NCBI RefSeq assembly: GCF_014650595.1
Contig: NZ_BMVG01000007.1
Location: 248,001 to 312,000 of the forward strand
Direction: 5' to 3'
Origin: Streptomyces alanosinicus
Lineage (GTDB): Bacteria > Actinomycetota > Actinomycetes > Streptomycetales > Streptomycetaceae
DNA length: 64,000 nucleotides
Shown in pieces: positions 9,901 through 16,878 of the stretch; the stretch's first letter is position 1, and each line of letters begins with the position of its first letter. The notes beneath the pieces are model-generated. The model was not told the origin of the DNA and made no database searches. It saw nothing but the letters and a program-made list of their open reading frames with translations. The position numbers and the translations under genes are program-made.

Positions 9901-10607
9901 CCCTCGCCTCCTGGGACCGTGACCTGGACGCGCTCACCGGAGAGCTGCTGCGCTCCCGGCAGGCCGTCACCGACGTCCCGCTGCCCGCCACCCTCAGCGC
10001 GACCCAGCTGCTGCGTCTGGCCGAGGACCCGGACGGGCTCGCGCAGGAACTCGCGCGCCCCATGCCGCGCCCCCCGCAACCGGCCGCGCGCCGGGGCACC
10101 CGCTTCCATGCCTGGGTGGAGGCCCGCTTCGAGGAGCTGACGCTGCCCCTGCTGGAACCGGACGAGCTGCCCGGCGGCGACGCCGAGATCGCCGACGAGC
10201 ACGACCTGGCGGTCCTGAAGGAGGCCTTCGAACGCAGCGAGTACGCCCGGCGCACCCCCTACCGGGTCGAGGCTCCCTTCCAGCTCAGTCTCGCGGGCCG
10301 CGTCGTAAGGGGCCGTATCGACGCCGTCTACAAGCACGGCGACGGCGACGGGGCGACGTACGAGATCGTCGACTGGAAGACCGGCCGCGCCCGCACCGCC
10401 GATCCGCTGCAGCTCGCCGTGTACCGGCTGGCCTGGGCCGAGCAGCAGGGGGTGCCTGCCGAGTCCGTCACAGCGGCGTTCCTGTACGTCCGCAGCGGCG
10501 AGGTCGTACGACCGCGGGATCTGCCGGACCGGGCCGCCCTGGAGCGGCTCCTCATGGAAGACACGGAAGACACGGAAGACTCCGATGTGGCACACCCGAC
10601 GACGTGA
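6963..10607 (+). CDS. adnB: AdnB-like helicase-nuclease subunit (UvrD/RecB family)
   Basis: Second subunit of the AdnAB-type double-strand-break resection complex, 1214 residues. Walker A GAGSGKT lies near residue 40, Walker B LLDEYQDTS near 268, a QxxxIYGWRG-type motif near 300, and TAHKSKGLEWD marks the second RecA-like lobe. The RecB nuclease motif EIVDWKTG lies near residue 1137, followed by QLAVYRLAWAE. Between motor and nuclease (about residues 840-960) is a long Asp/Pro/Glu-rich linker with repeated GGEPYD and DPF(D/G)DE units. No iron-sulfur cysteine set is seen, unlike AdnA. ATG 6963 was preferred because the family homology begins just after it; the frame is open back to GTG 6867. 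Both motors and both nuclease motifs of the pair look intact, which suggests an active complex. Confidence 0.92.
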   Translation: MPARIADPEQLKELLGIPFTPEQTACIIAPPAPQVIVAGAGSGKTTVMAARVVWLVGTGQVAPDQVLGLTFTNKAAGELSERVRKALVKAGVTDPDVIDPDNPPGEPVISTYHAFAGRLLTDHGLRLGLEPTSRLLADATRYQLAARVLREAPGPYPALTRSFADLVSDLLALDSELAEHLVEPEELRAWDADLLRTLHRAKLTNADLRKVPETAAARRELADLVQRYRAAKRARDLLDFGDQIALSARLARIPEVGRLLREEFRVVLLDEYQDTSVAQRVLLAGLFGGGTGHPVTAVGDPCQAIYGWRGASVANLDDFPAHFAHAGGHLATRQALSENRRSGGRLLDLANGLAEPLRAMHAGVEALRPAPGAEHEGMVRCALLPTHAEEIDWIADSLAHLVHTGTAPGEIAVLCRTATDFAEIQGALVARDIPVEVVGLSGLLHLPEVADLVAVCEVLQDPGANAALVRLLTGPRWRIGPRDLALLGRRARLLVAHTRARDTDDPDRRLAEAVEGVDPAEVISLADALDTFLESPVDGEGDDDGLPFSPDARVRFARLAAELRDLRRSLSDPLMDVLHRVLAVTGLEVELSASPHALAARRRETLSNFLDVAASFAASDGEATLLAFLGFLRTAAQYEKGLDNALPGGENTVKVLTAHKSKGLEWDVVAVPGLVKGTFPSAQGREKWTAQAKVVPHALRGDTDTLPDADSWDARGMKAFHEAMKDHQHTEELRLGYVTFTRPRSLLLGSGHWWGPSQKKPRGPSDFLQALYDHCAAGHGEIEAWAREPAEDEENPALHTAAADQVWPLPLDASAMARRRAAAETVLAHLDALAAHDTGRPPAAHDPAALDDPDWPPPPDDDPYGGEPYDAPHGGEPYDEHGADLPHDEDPFDEDPFGDEEPPYDTDARAPFIPAPGTPAPDAPSPGTPAGRDARSAGRPTVPHQAPTVPHQARPPRNHPGPDEPQPQPLTDLTPEEARTLASWDRDLDALTGELLRSRQAVTDVPLPATLSATQLLRLAEDPDGLAQELARPMPRPPQPAARRGTRFHAWVEARFEELTLPLLEPDELPGGDAEIADEHDLAVLKEAFERSEYARRTPYRVEAPFQLSLAGRVVRGRIDAVYKHGDGDGATYEIVDWKTGRARTADPLQLAVYRLAWAEQQGVPAESVTAAFLYVRSGEVVRPRDLPDRAALERLLMEDTEDTEDSDVAHPTT

Positions 10608-10660
10608 GTGTGACGAACCGCCCGCCGAGGATGTCCGTGCGGGCCGATAGGCTCGTGAGC

Positions 10661-12064
10661 ATGAGCCAGACCCCGGACAGCGCCGTCCGCACGTACATCG
10701 AGCAGCACCGCGCCGCCTTCCTCGACGACCTCGCGGTATGGCTGCGCATCCCCTCCGTGTCGGCCCAGCCCGACCACGCGCCCGATGTACACCGCAGCGC
10801 CGACTGGCTCGCCACCAAGCTCACGGAGACCGGCTTCCCGACCGCCGAGATCTGGCAGACCCCGGGCGCCCCGGCCGTATTCGCCGAGTGGCCCTCGGAC
10901 GACCCCGAGGCGCCCACCGTCCTCGTCTACGGCCATCACGACGTACAGCCCGCCGCCCGCGAGGACGGCTGGGACAGCGATCCCTTCGAGCCGGAGATCC
11001 GCGGCAACCGCCTCTACGCGCGCGGGGCGGCCGACGACAAGGGCCAGGTGTTCTTCCACACACTCGGCGTCCGCGCCCACCTCGCCGCCACCGGCCGCAG
11101 CGCCCCCGCGGTCCATCTGAAGCTGCTGATCGAGGGCGAGGAGGAGTCCGGCTCCCCGCACTTCCGGGCCCTGGTGGAGGAGCGGGCCGGCCGGCTCGCC
11201 GCCGACGCCGTGATCGTCTCCGACACCGGCATGTGGTCCGAGGACACCCCGACCGTCTGCACCGGCATGCGCGGCCTCGCCGAGTGCGAGATCCGGCTGT
11301 ACGGCCCCGACCAGGACATCCACTCCGGCTCCTTCGGCGGCGCCGTACCCAACCCGGCCACCGCGGCCGCCCGCCTGGTCGCCGCTCTGCACGACGAGCA
11401 CGCGCGCGTGGCGATCCCCGGTTTCTACGACGGCGTCGTGGAGCTGACCGACCACGAGCGGGAGCTGTTCGCCGAGCTGCCCTTCGACGAGGAGCGCTGG
11501 CTGCGCACCGCCAAGTCCCACGCCGCCCACGGCGAAGCCGGATTCAGCACCCTCGAACGCATCTGGGCCCGCCCGACCGCCGAGGTCAACGGCATCGGCG
11601 GCGGCTATCAGGGCCCGGGCAGCAAGACGATCATCCCGTCCTCGGCCATGGTGAAGCTCTCCTTCCGGATGGTCGTGGGCCAGGATCCCGAGCACATCGA
11701 GAAGGCCGTGCGCGCCTGGGCCGAGGCTCAGGCGCCCGCCGGGATCCGGCAGGAGATCAGCTTCGGTGCGGCCACGCGCCCGTGCCTGACCCCGCTCGAC
11801 CACCCCGCCCTGCAGTCCGTGGCCCGCGCGATGGGCCGCGCCTTCGAGAAGCCGGTCCGCTTCACCCGCGAGGGCGGCTCCGGACCCGCCGCCGATCTCC
11901 AGGAGGTCCTCGGCGCCCCCGTGCTCTTCCTGGGTATCTCCGTCCCCTCCGACGGCTGGCACGCCCCCGACGAGAAGGTCGAGCTGGACCTCCTCTTCAA
12001 GGGCGTCGAGACCAGCGCGTATCTGTGGGGTGACCTGGCCGAGCACTGGCGTCCCACGCCCTGA
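10661..12064 (+). CDS. M20-family dipeptidase / metallopeptidase
   Basis: A 467-residue cytoplasmic M20 peptidase of the dipeptidase/carnosinase-like type. Zinc-ligand motifs are present: GHHDVQP (about 91), ARGAADDKGQ (about 122) with the bridging Asp, and EGEEESGS (about 158) with the catalytic Glu pair. The lid domain follows, and GGSGPAADLQ with the late SDGWHAPDEKV supply the C-terminal ligand region. Members cleave dipeptides or related amides; the exact substrate cannot be read from sequence. ATG 10661 was chosen because the conserved N-terminal helix begins immediately after it; GTG 10604 in the same frame would overlap the adnB stop region. It probably continues the same transcript as adnAB. 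Confidence 0.9.
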   Translation: MSQTPDSAVRTYIEQHRAAFLDDLAVWLRIPSVSAQPDHAPDVHRSADWLATKLTETGFPTAEIWQTPGAPAVFAEWPSDDPEAPTVLVYGHHDVQPAAREDGWDSDPFEPEIRGNRLYARGAADDKGQVFFHTLGVRAHLAATGRSAPAVHLKLLIEGEEESGSPHFRALVEERAGRLAADAVIVSDTGMWSEDTPTVCTGMRGLAECEIRLYGPDQDIHSGSFGGAVPNPATAAARLVAALHDEHARVAIPGFYDGVVELTDHERELFAELPFDEERWLRTAKSHAAHGEAGFSTLERIWARPTAEVNGIGGGYQGPGSKTIIPSSAMVKLSFRMVVGQDPEHIEKAVRAWAEAQAPAGIRQEISFGAATRPCLTPLDHPALQSVARAMGRAFEKPVRFTREGGSGPAADLQEVLGAPVLFLGISVPSDGWHAPDEKVELDLLFKGVETSAYLWGDLAEHWRPTP

Positions 12065-12219
12065 CCGGCAGGCGCCGCCCGGAAGGGCACGGCCCGCGGG
12101 GCACACTGGAGGGACCGCCCTGCCCGCCCCGCCCGCGCCCGGCCCGGTGCCTTCCCGCCGCACGTCCCGCCGAACCGCCCGCTGAACGAACCGCTGCACT
12201 GGGGGAGTTGGAAGCACCC

Positions 12220-13164
12220 GTGACCACCTGGACCAACGACACAGCCGATCGCCCCATCTCGCTGACCGCTCCGAGCGGCATCGACCGCGCCGCCCACCAC
12301 CGGCTCGACGAAGCCTGGCTCGCGGCGGCGTGGAGCCACCCCACGACCCGCTGCTTCGTGGTCTCCGGCGGCCAGGTGCTCATCGACGAGACACCGGACG
12401 GCCGGACCGAACTCGTCATGACCCCCTCCTTCGAGGCCCCGCTCACCGAGGCACACCGCTACTTCCTCGGCATCGACGAGGAGGGCGTCAGCTACTTCGC
12501 GCTGCAGAAGGACTCGCTGCCCGGCCGTATCGACCAGTCGGCGCGCCCCGCCGGACTGCGTGAGGCCGGACTGCTCCTGTCGCCGCGGGACTCCGGACTC
12601 ATGGTGCACGCGGTCGGCCTGGAGAACTGGCAGCGCACCCATCGCTTCTGCTCCCGCTGCGGCGAGCGCACGGTGATCGCCGCCGCCGGCCACATCCGCC
12701 GCTGCCCGGCCTGCGGCGCCGAGCACTACCCGCGCACCGACCCGGCCGTGATCATGGCGGTGACCGACGCGGACGACCGCATCCTGCTCGGCCGCCAGGT
12801 CCACTGGCCCGAGGGCCGTTTCTCCACGCTCGCCGGATTCGTCGAACCGGGCGAGTCCATCGAGCAGGCGGTGCGCCGGGAGGTGTCCGAGGAGGTCGGC
12901 GTCACCGTCGGCTCCGTGGAGTACGTGGCCAGCCAGCCGTGGCCGTTCCCGTCCAGCCTGATGCTCGGTTTCATGGCCCGCGCCACGTCCACCGAGATCG
13001 ACGTCGACGGCGACGAGATCCACGAGGCCCGCTGGTTCTCCCGCGAGGAACTCCACGAGGCCTTCGAGTCCGGCGTGGTGCTGCCGCCCTACGGCATCTC
13101 CATCGCGGCCCGCCTGATCGAGATGTGGTACGGCAAGCCGCTTCCGACGCGCAGCTTCGTCTGA
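12220..13164 (+). CDS. nudC: NAD(+) diphosphatase NudC-type Nudix hydrolase
   Basis: This 314-residue protein has the full NudC architecture: an N-terminal domain, a zinc ribbon with two CxxC pairs (CSRC and CPAC, about residues 144-166), a Nudix box reading GFVEPGESIEQAVRREVSEE, and the NudC signature SQPWPFPSS downstream. NudC hydrolyses NAD(H) to NMN(H) and AMP and removes NAD caps from RNA in some bacteria; the role here is inferred. GTG 12220 is preceded by GGAAG at a good distance, so it is preferred over TTG 12208, which touches its upstream purine run. It follows the dipeptidase gene after about 155 bp on the same strand. Confidence 0.93.
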   Translation: MTTWTNDTADRPISLTAPSGIDRAAHHRLDEAWLAAAWSHPTTRCFVVSGGQVLIDETPDGRTELVMTPSFEAPLTEAHRYFLGIDEEGVSYFALQKDSLPGRIDQSARPAGLREAGLLLSPRDSGLMVHAVGLENWQRTHRFCSRCGERTVIAAAGHIRRCPACGAEHYPRTDPAVIMAVTDADDRILLGRQVHWPEGRFSTLAGFVEPGESIEQAVRREVSEEVGVTVGSVEYVASQPWPFPSSLMLGFMARATSTEIDVDGDEIHEARWFSREELHEAFESGVVLPPYGISIAARLIEMWYGKPLPTRSFV

Positions 13165-13174
13165 GGCACCCCGG

Positions 13175-13404
13175 GTGGCGGGCGACCCGTACTGGAACCA
13201 CAACGTCCACTACCACCGGACCGTGCTGGCCGCCGTACCCGACGGCTGCCGCACGGCCCTGGACGTAGGCTGCGGCGACGGCCTGCTGGCCCGCAAGCTC
13301 GCGACCCGCGCGGCGCAGGTCACCGGCGTGGACCGGGCGCCGGACATGATCTGTCAGGCCGCGCCCGGCAGACCGGAAACGTCACCTTCGTGCAGGCCGA
13401 CTGA
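13175..13404 (+). pseudogene. Remnant of a class I SAM-dependent methyltransferase
   Basis: From GTG 13175 the reading starts like an ordinary class I methyltransferase: DPYWNHNVHYHRTVL, then motif I ALDVGCGDGLLA and motif II VTGVDRAPDMI. After this the frame loses similarity. In another frame the sequence resumes as NVTFVQAD and stops at 13402-13404, so a frameshift lies near 13350-13380. Nothing resembling motifs III-VI follows, so the rest of the gene has been deleted. It lies 10 bp after nudC. It is broken as read; a sequencing error could explain the frameshift but not the missing C-terminal half. Confidence 0.65.
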
Positions 13405-13561
13405 GGCCGGCCCCGCCGGGCACCCCGCACCGCGGCCGGGGCGGCTGCCCCTTCTTCGGCCGGGCGGCCACCCGACGGCACGGGCGGCGAGCGCTGCCGG
13501 GCGCGGCACACGAAACCCCCGATCGGCGCGGGGCCGTTCGGGGGTCATGCGGAGCAAGGGG

Positions 13562-13819
13562 TCAGGCGCCGAGCGCCTGCTTCACCTGGGCGAGGCTCGG
13601 GTTCGTCATGACGACCTCGGTGCCTCCCTCGGTGGGAAGCACCCGAACGGTCGGGACCGTCTGGTTTCCGCCATTCGCCTTCTCGACGAAGGCGGCGGAC
13701 TCGGGGTCCTGCTCGATGTTGATCTCGGTGTAGGCGATGCCCTCCCGGTCCAGCTGGCCCTTCAGCCGCCGGCAGTAGCCGCACCAGGTCGTGCTGTACA
13801 TCGTCACAGTGCCCTGCAT
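13562..13819 (-). CDS. mrx: Mycoredoxin (glutaredoxin-family thiol oxidoreductase)
   Basis: An 85-residue thioredoxin-fold protein with active-site WCGYC (Cys13, Cys16), a cis-Pro in TVPTVRV and the TNPSLAQVKQAL tail typical of actinobacterial mycoredoxin-1. Mycoredoxins reduce mycothiol mixed disulfides on proteins in the cytoplasm. A sequence fitting the sigma-R consensus (GGGAAT, 18 bp, GTT) lies upstream at 13866-13892, which links the gene to the disulfide-stress regulon whose sigma factor is encoded later in this window. It is divergent from uvrD2. The start ATG is preceded by a GAGGAGCG purine run on the minus strand. Confidence 0.92.
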   Translation of the reverse strand: MQGTVTMYSTTWCGYCRRLKGQLDREGIAYTEINIEQDPESAAFVEKANGGNQTVPTVRVLPTEGGTEVVMTNPSLAQVKQALGA

Positions 13820-13865
13820 GTCTCTCGCGCTCCTCAGGCAGCTCGAAAAGGTCGTCCGAGGAGGG

Positions 13866-13892
13866 AACGTACGCCATCCGCCCGCCATTCCC
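13866..13892 (-). promoter_or_regulatory. Candidate sigma-R promoter of mycoredoxin
   Basis: On the minus strand GGGAAT is followed by exactly 18 bases and GTT. This is the sigma-R (SigR) consensus of Streptomyces, GGGAAT-N18-GTT. It sits about 47 bp upstream of the mycoredoxin ATG. The match is seen directly; use by SigR is inferred from the consensus and from the thiol-redox role of the gene. Confidence 0.75.
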
Positions 13893-13902
13893 GCCCGGGG
13901 TA

Positions 13903-13962
13903 TCCACAGGCGCTGTGACACCCACCGCATTCATACGACTATCGGTGCCCGCCTGTGGACAA
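13903..13962. promoter_or_regulatory. Inverted repeat with DnaA-box-like ends between mrx and uvrD2
   Basis: TCCACAGGCG at 13903-13912 is matched by its exact reverse complement at 13950-13959. The right arm extends to TGTGGACAA (13954-13962), the reverse complement of TTGTCCACA, the Streptomyces DnaA box. The left arm reads TATCCACA, close to the E. coli box. The pair lies in the divergent promoter region. DnaA binding is an inference. Confidence 0.45.
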
Positions 13963-14001
13963 CCGGCACAGCAGTCCCGGGCGACCTGGCAGCATGGCGG
14001 T

Positions 14002-16224
14002 GTGACAGCAGCAACGCACTCCACCCTTTTCCCGCAGGCTCCCGACGGCTCGCCGTACGCGGCCGGGCCGCGCGGGGCCGACGCGGTGCTCGAAGGGCTC
14101 GACCCCGAGCAGCGCGCGGTCGCCACCGCCCTGCACGGCCCGGTGTGCGTCCTGGCGGGAGCGGGCACGGGCAAGACCCGGGCGATCACCCACCGCATCG
14201 CCTACGGAGTGCTCGCCGGCATCCTGCAGCCGTCCAGCGTGCTCGCCGTCACCTTCACCAACCGCGCCGCCGGAGAGATGCGCGGCCGGCTGCGTCAGCT
14301 CGGCGCCCAGGGTGTCCAGGCCCGCACCTTCCACTCCGCCGCCCTGCGCCAGCTGCAGTATTTCTGGCCGAAAGCGATCGGTGGCGGCATGCCCCGGCTC
14401 ATCGACCGCAAGATCCAGCTTGTCGCCGACGCGGCCGCGACGCTGGGCACCCGGCTCGACCGGGGCGAGCTGCGGGACGTCACCGCCGAGATCGAATGGT
14501 CCAAGGTCACCCAGACCGTCCCCGCCGACTATGCGTACGCGGCCGCGAAGGCGGGCCGCGAGGCCCCACGCGACCCCACCGAGATCGGCCATCTGTACGC
14601 GGCCTACGAAGACCTCAAACGCGAGCGCGCGGTGATCGACTTCGAGGACGTCCTGCTGCTGACCGTCGCCATCCTCCAGGACCGCCACGAGATCGCCGAA
14701 CAGATCCGCGCCCAGTATCAGCACTTCGTCGTCGACGAGTACCAGGACGTCAGCCCGCTGCAGCAGCGGCTGCTGGACCTGTGGCTGGGCGACCGCGAGA
14801 ACCTGTGTGTCGTCGGCGACGCCAGCCAGACCATCTACTCGTTCACGGGAGCAACGCCCGACCATCTCCTCGACTTCCGCTCCCGCCACCCCGGCGCCAC
14901 CGTCGTCAAACTCGTCCGCGACTACCGCTCCACTCCTCAGGTGGTCCACCTCGCCAACGGCCTGCTGGCCCAGGCCCGCGGCCGCGCCGCCGACCACCGG
15001 CTGGAACTGATCTCCCAGCGTGCCCCCGGCCCCGAGCCGGGCTATGCCGAGTACGGCGACGAGCCCGCGGAGGCCGAAGGCGCCGCCCGCCGCATCCGCG
15101 AACTGATCGACGCGGGCGTCCCGGCCGCCGAGATCGCCGTCCTGTTCCGTACGAACGCCCAGTCCGAGACCTACGAACAGGCCCTCGCCGACGTCGGCGT
15201 GCCGTACCAGCTGCGCGGCGCCGAACGCTTCTTCGACCGGCCCGAGGTACGCAAGGCCGGCACGGCCCTGCGCGGCGCGGCCCGCTTCGGCGGCAACGAC
15301 TCCCTGCTGGACGAGGCCGTGGACCTGCCCTCCCAGGTGCGTGCCGTGCTGTCCGGAGAGGGCTGGACCACCGAGCCGCCGGCCGGCTCCGGCGCCGTCA
15401 GAGAACGCTGGGAGTCCCTCGCAGCCCTGGTCCGCCTCGCCCAGGACCTCGCCGCCGGCAGACCCGGCGCCACCCTCGGCGACTTCGTCGCGGAACTCGA
15501 TGAGCGGGCGAACGCCCAGCACGCCCCGACCGTCCAGGGCGTCACCCTCGCCTCCCTGCACGCCGCCAAGGGCCTGGAGTGGGACGTCGTCTTCCTCGTC
15601 GGCATCGCCGAGGGCATGCTGCCCATCACCTACGCCAGGACCGACGAACAGATCGAGGAGGAGCGTCGGCTCCTCTATGTGGGCGTCACCCGCGCGCGGG
15701 AGCGGCTCCATGTCTCCTGGGCCCTGTCCCGCTCGCCGGGCGGCCGCCCGGGCCGCCGGCCGAGCCGCTTCCTCGACGGACTGCGTCCCGGCACCACCGC
15801 CGCCGCCGGCCGTTCCGGCTCCGGTGCCACCGGAGGCGTCGAGCGCGGGACCGCCCGAGGCCCCGCGGCCGTTCCCCGGCGCGCCCAGCGCACCCCCGCC
15901 CGCTGCCGGGTCTGCGGCCGCACGCTCACCGACGCGGGCGAGATGAAACTGATGCGCTGTGAGGACTGCCCCTCGGACATGGACGAAGGGCTCTACGAAC
16001 GGCTGCGGGAGTGGCGGGCCGTCCAGGCCGAGCGCAGCGGGCAGCCGGACTTCTGCGTCTTCACCGACCGGACTCTGATGGCCATCGCCGAGGCGCAGCC
16101 CGTAAGTCCCGCCGAACTCTCCAGGATCCCCGGCGTCCTCAGCCGCAAGCTGCGCAGCTACGGGACCGATGTTCTGGCCATCTGCGCAGGCCACGAGGTC
16201 GCGGAAGCCGACGAGGACGACTGA
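14002..16224 (+). CDS. uvrD2: UvrD2-type SF1A DNA helicase with HRDC domain
   Basis: A 740-residue 3'-5' helicase. Walker A GAGTGKT lies near residue 53, Walker B VVDEYQDVS near 247, GDASQTIYSFTGA just after, and LHAAKGLEWD marks motif V/VI territory. After the motor comes a four-cysteine motif (CRVC and CEDC, about residues 634-657), then an HRDC domain (about 660-735) with RIPGVLSRKL. The tetracysteine plus HRDC arrangement is the signature of actinobacterial UvrD2, essential in mycobacteria. Start GTG 14002 precedes TAATHSTLF; the frame is open upstream to 13915, but the divergent promoter region lies there. It is the third UvrD-family helicase gene within 13 kb. Confidence 0.93.
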   Translation: MTAATHSTLFPQAPDGSPYAAGPRGADAVLEGLDPEQRAVATALHGPVCVLAGAGTGKTRAITHRIAYGVLAGILQPSSVLAVTFTNRAAGEMRGRLRQLGAQGVQARTFHSAALRQLQYFWPKAIGGGMPRLIDRKIQLVADAAATLGTRLDRGELRDVTAEIEWSKVTQTVPADYAYAAAKAGREAPRDPTEIGHLYAAYEDLKRERAVIDFEDVLLLTVAILQDRHEIAEQIRAQYQHFVVDEYQDVSPLQQRLLDLWLGDRENLCVVGDASQTIYSFTGATPDHLLDFRSRHPGATVVKLVRDYRSTPQVVHLANGLLAQARGRAADHRLELISQRAPGPEPGYAEYGDEPAEAEGAARRIRELIDAGVPAAEIAVLFRTNAQSETYEQALADVGVPYQLRGAERFFDRPEVRKAGTALRGAARFGGNDSLLDEAVDLPSQVRAVLSGEGWTTEPPAGSGAVRERWESLAALVRLAQDLAAGRPGATLGDFVAELDERANAQHAPTVQGVTLASLHAAKGLEWDVVFLVGIAEGMLPITYARTDEQIEEERRLLYVGVTRARERLHVSWALSRSPGGRPGRRPSRFLDGLRPGTTAAAGRSGSGATGGVERGTARGPAAVPRRAQRTPARCRVCGRTLTDAGEMKLMRCEDCPSDMDEGLYERLREWRAVQAERSGQPDFCVFTDRTLMAIAEAQPVSPAELSRIPGVLSRKLRSYGTDVLAICAGHEVAEADEDD

Positions 16225-16237
16225 TACGAACTCGTCG

Positions 16238-16277
16238 AAAAAATAGTTTGCGCATGCCCCAGCAATCGCCATAGGTT
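16238..16277 (+). promoter_or_regulatory. wblC promoter with AT-rich WblC/WhiB7-type element
   Basis: AAAAAATA (16238-16245) lies directly upstream of a -35-like TTGCGC (16248-16253), with an 18-bp spacer and a -10-like TAGGTT (16272-16277). WhiB7/WblC proteins activate promoters that carry an AT-rich stretch just 5' of the -35, bound by the AT-hook. The pattern is seen here in an otherwise GC-rich context; autoregulation by WblC is inferred. Confidence 0.7.
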
Positions 16278-16282
16278 CTAGG

Positions 16283-16361
16283 CACGGAAGCCGCGGCCTT
16301 CTCGAAGGCCCCGATTCCGTGGTGTACTTGCATATCCGAGTGGACTGGCTCACCCCAGTCC
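16283..16361 (+). other. wblC leader hairpins
   Basis: Two inverted repeats occupy the early leader. CACGGAA (16283-16289) pairs with TTCCGTG (16315-16321), enclosing a nested GGCCTTctcGAAGGCC-like stem. GGACTGG (16342-16348) pairs with CCAGTCC (16355-16361). They sit between the promoter and the ribosome site of the upstream ORF. Confidence 0.6.
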
Positions 16362-16388
16362 CTGAGACGCCGAGAGGAGGCGAGTCCA

Positions 16389-16709
16389 GTGACCAGCATC
16401 AAGACCAACATCAGCAGCACGGCCAAAATGACCGATCGCTCGACCGTCTCCCTGTGCATGCTCGGCGCCTCTCACCAGGGCACCGGTCTGTCCGGCATCC
16501 GTGCCGTCCGTCCGGAGTCCTCTCTCGGTCTCGTGGGACTTCCCACCCGTGAGCGCAATGAGCGACCGACCAAGGCACTGGAAGCGGTAGCGGCACAGGC
16601 GCAGGCCTATGCCTTTGCGGCGGCCGGTGCCGGATTCCGGAAGCAGACGACGCAGCACCACCTGATGTGGGCCTTCCGTGGGCCTAAACCCTGGAGTGAT
16701 CCAGCCTGA
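16389..16709 (+). CDS. Upstream ORF in the wblC leader (candidate attenuation ORF)
   Basis: GTG 16389 follows a very strong ribosome site (GAGAGGAGG at 16372-16380, 8 bases upstream), so translation is likely. The product would be 106 residues with no recognised domain; it begins (M)TSIKTNISS and ends GPKPWSDPA. Its TGA stop (16707-16709) lies inside a perfect CCTGATC/GATCAGG hairpin, 22 bases before the attenuator stem. whiB7/wblC leaders in actinobacteria carry upstream ORFs whose slow translation favours antitermination. That role is inferred here; a shorter internally started ORF could be the real one. Confidence 0.55.
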   Translation: MTSIKTNISSTAKMTDRSTVSLCMLGASHQGTGLSGIRAVRPESSLGLVGLPTRERNERPTKALEAVAAQAQAYAFAAAGAGFRKQTTQHHLMWAFRGPKPWSDPA

Positions 16710-16775
16710 TCCGATCAGGCCGGTGCCTTCAGGGCCGCGGAACCCCACCCGGGATCCGCGGCCCTTCTGTTTTCC
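16705..16775 (+). terminator. wblC attenuator (intrinsic terminator in the leader)
   Basis: A stem AGGGCCGCGGA (16731-16741) and TCCGCGGCCCT (16755-16765) is perfect over 11 bp and followed by TCTGTTTTC, a U-rich run unusual in this genome. It lies about 100 bp before the wblC start, and no gene ends there except the upstream ORF. A smaller perfect hairpin (16705-16719) precedes it. This is the expected architecture of a conditional terminator read through when ribosomes are inhibited. Confidence 0.8.
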
Positions 16776-16878
16776 CTGAACGGGGAGAGCGGAGCGAAGG
16801 GGCCTCGGGACAAAAGAACCCGGTACCAAGCCGACACCCGGTCAACCGGCCGGACCGACCAGACGAGGAAGACCAACC

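Noticed and set aside
13404..13561. Further coding content downstream of the broken methyltransferase
   Set aside because: The frame stays open to 13918 but composition is random (Pro/Gly/Arg) and no motif III-VI of methyltransferases follows.
13939..16353. Minus-strand ORF of 804 codons opposite uvrD2
   Set aside because: Antisense shadow; Gly/Ala/Asp-rich with no motif, while uvrD2 has complete helicase motifs.
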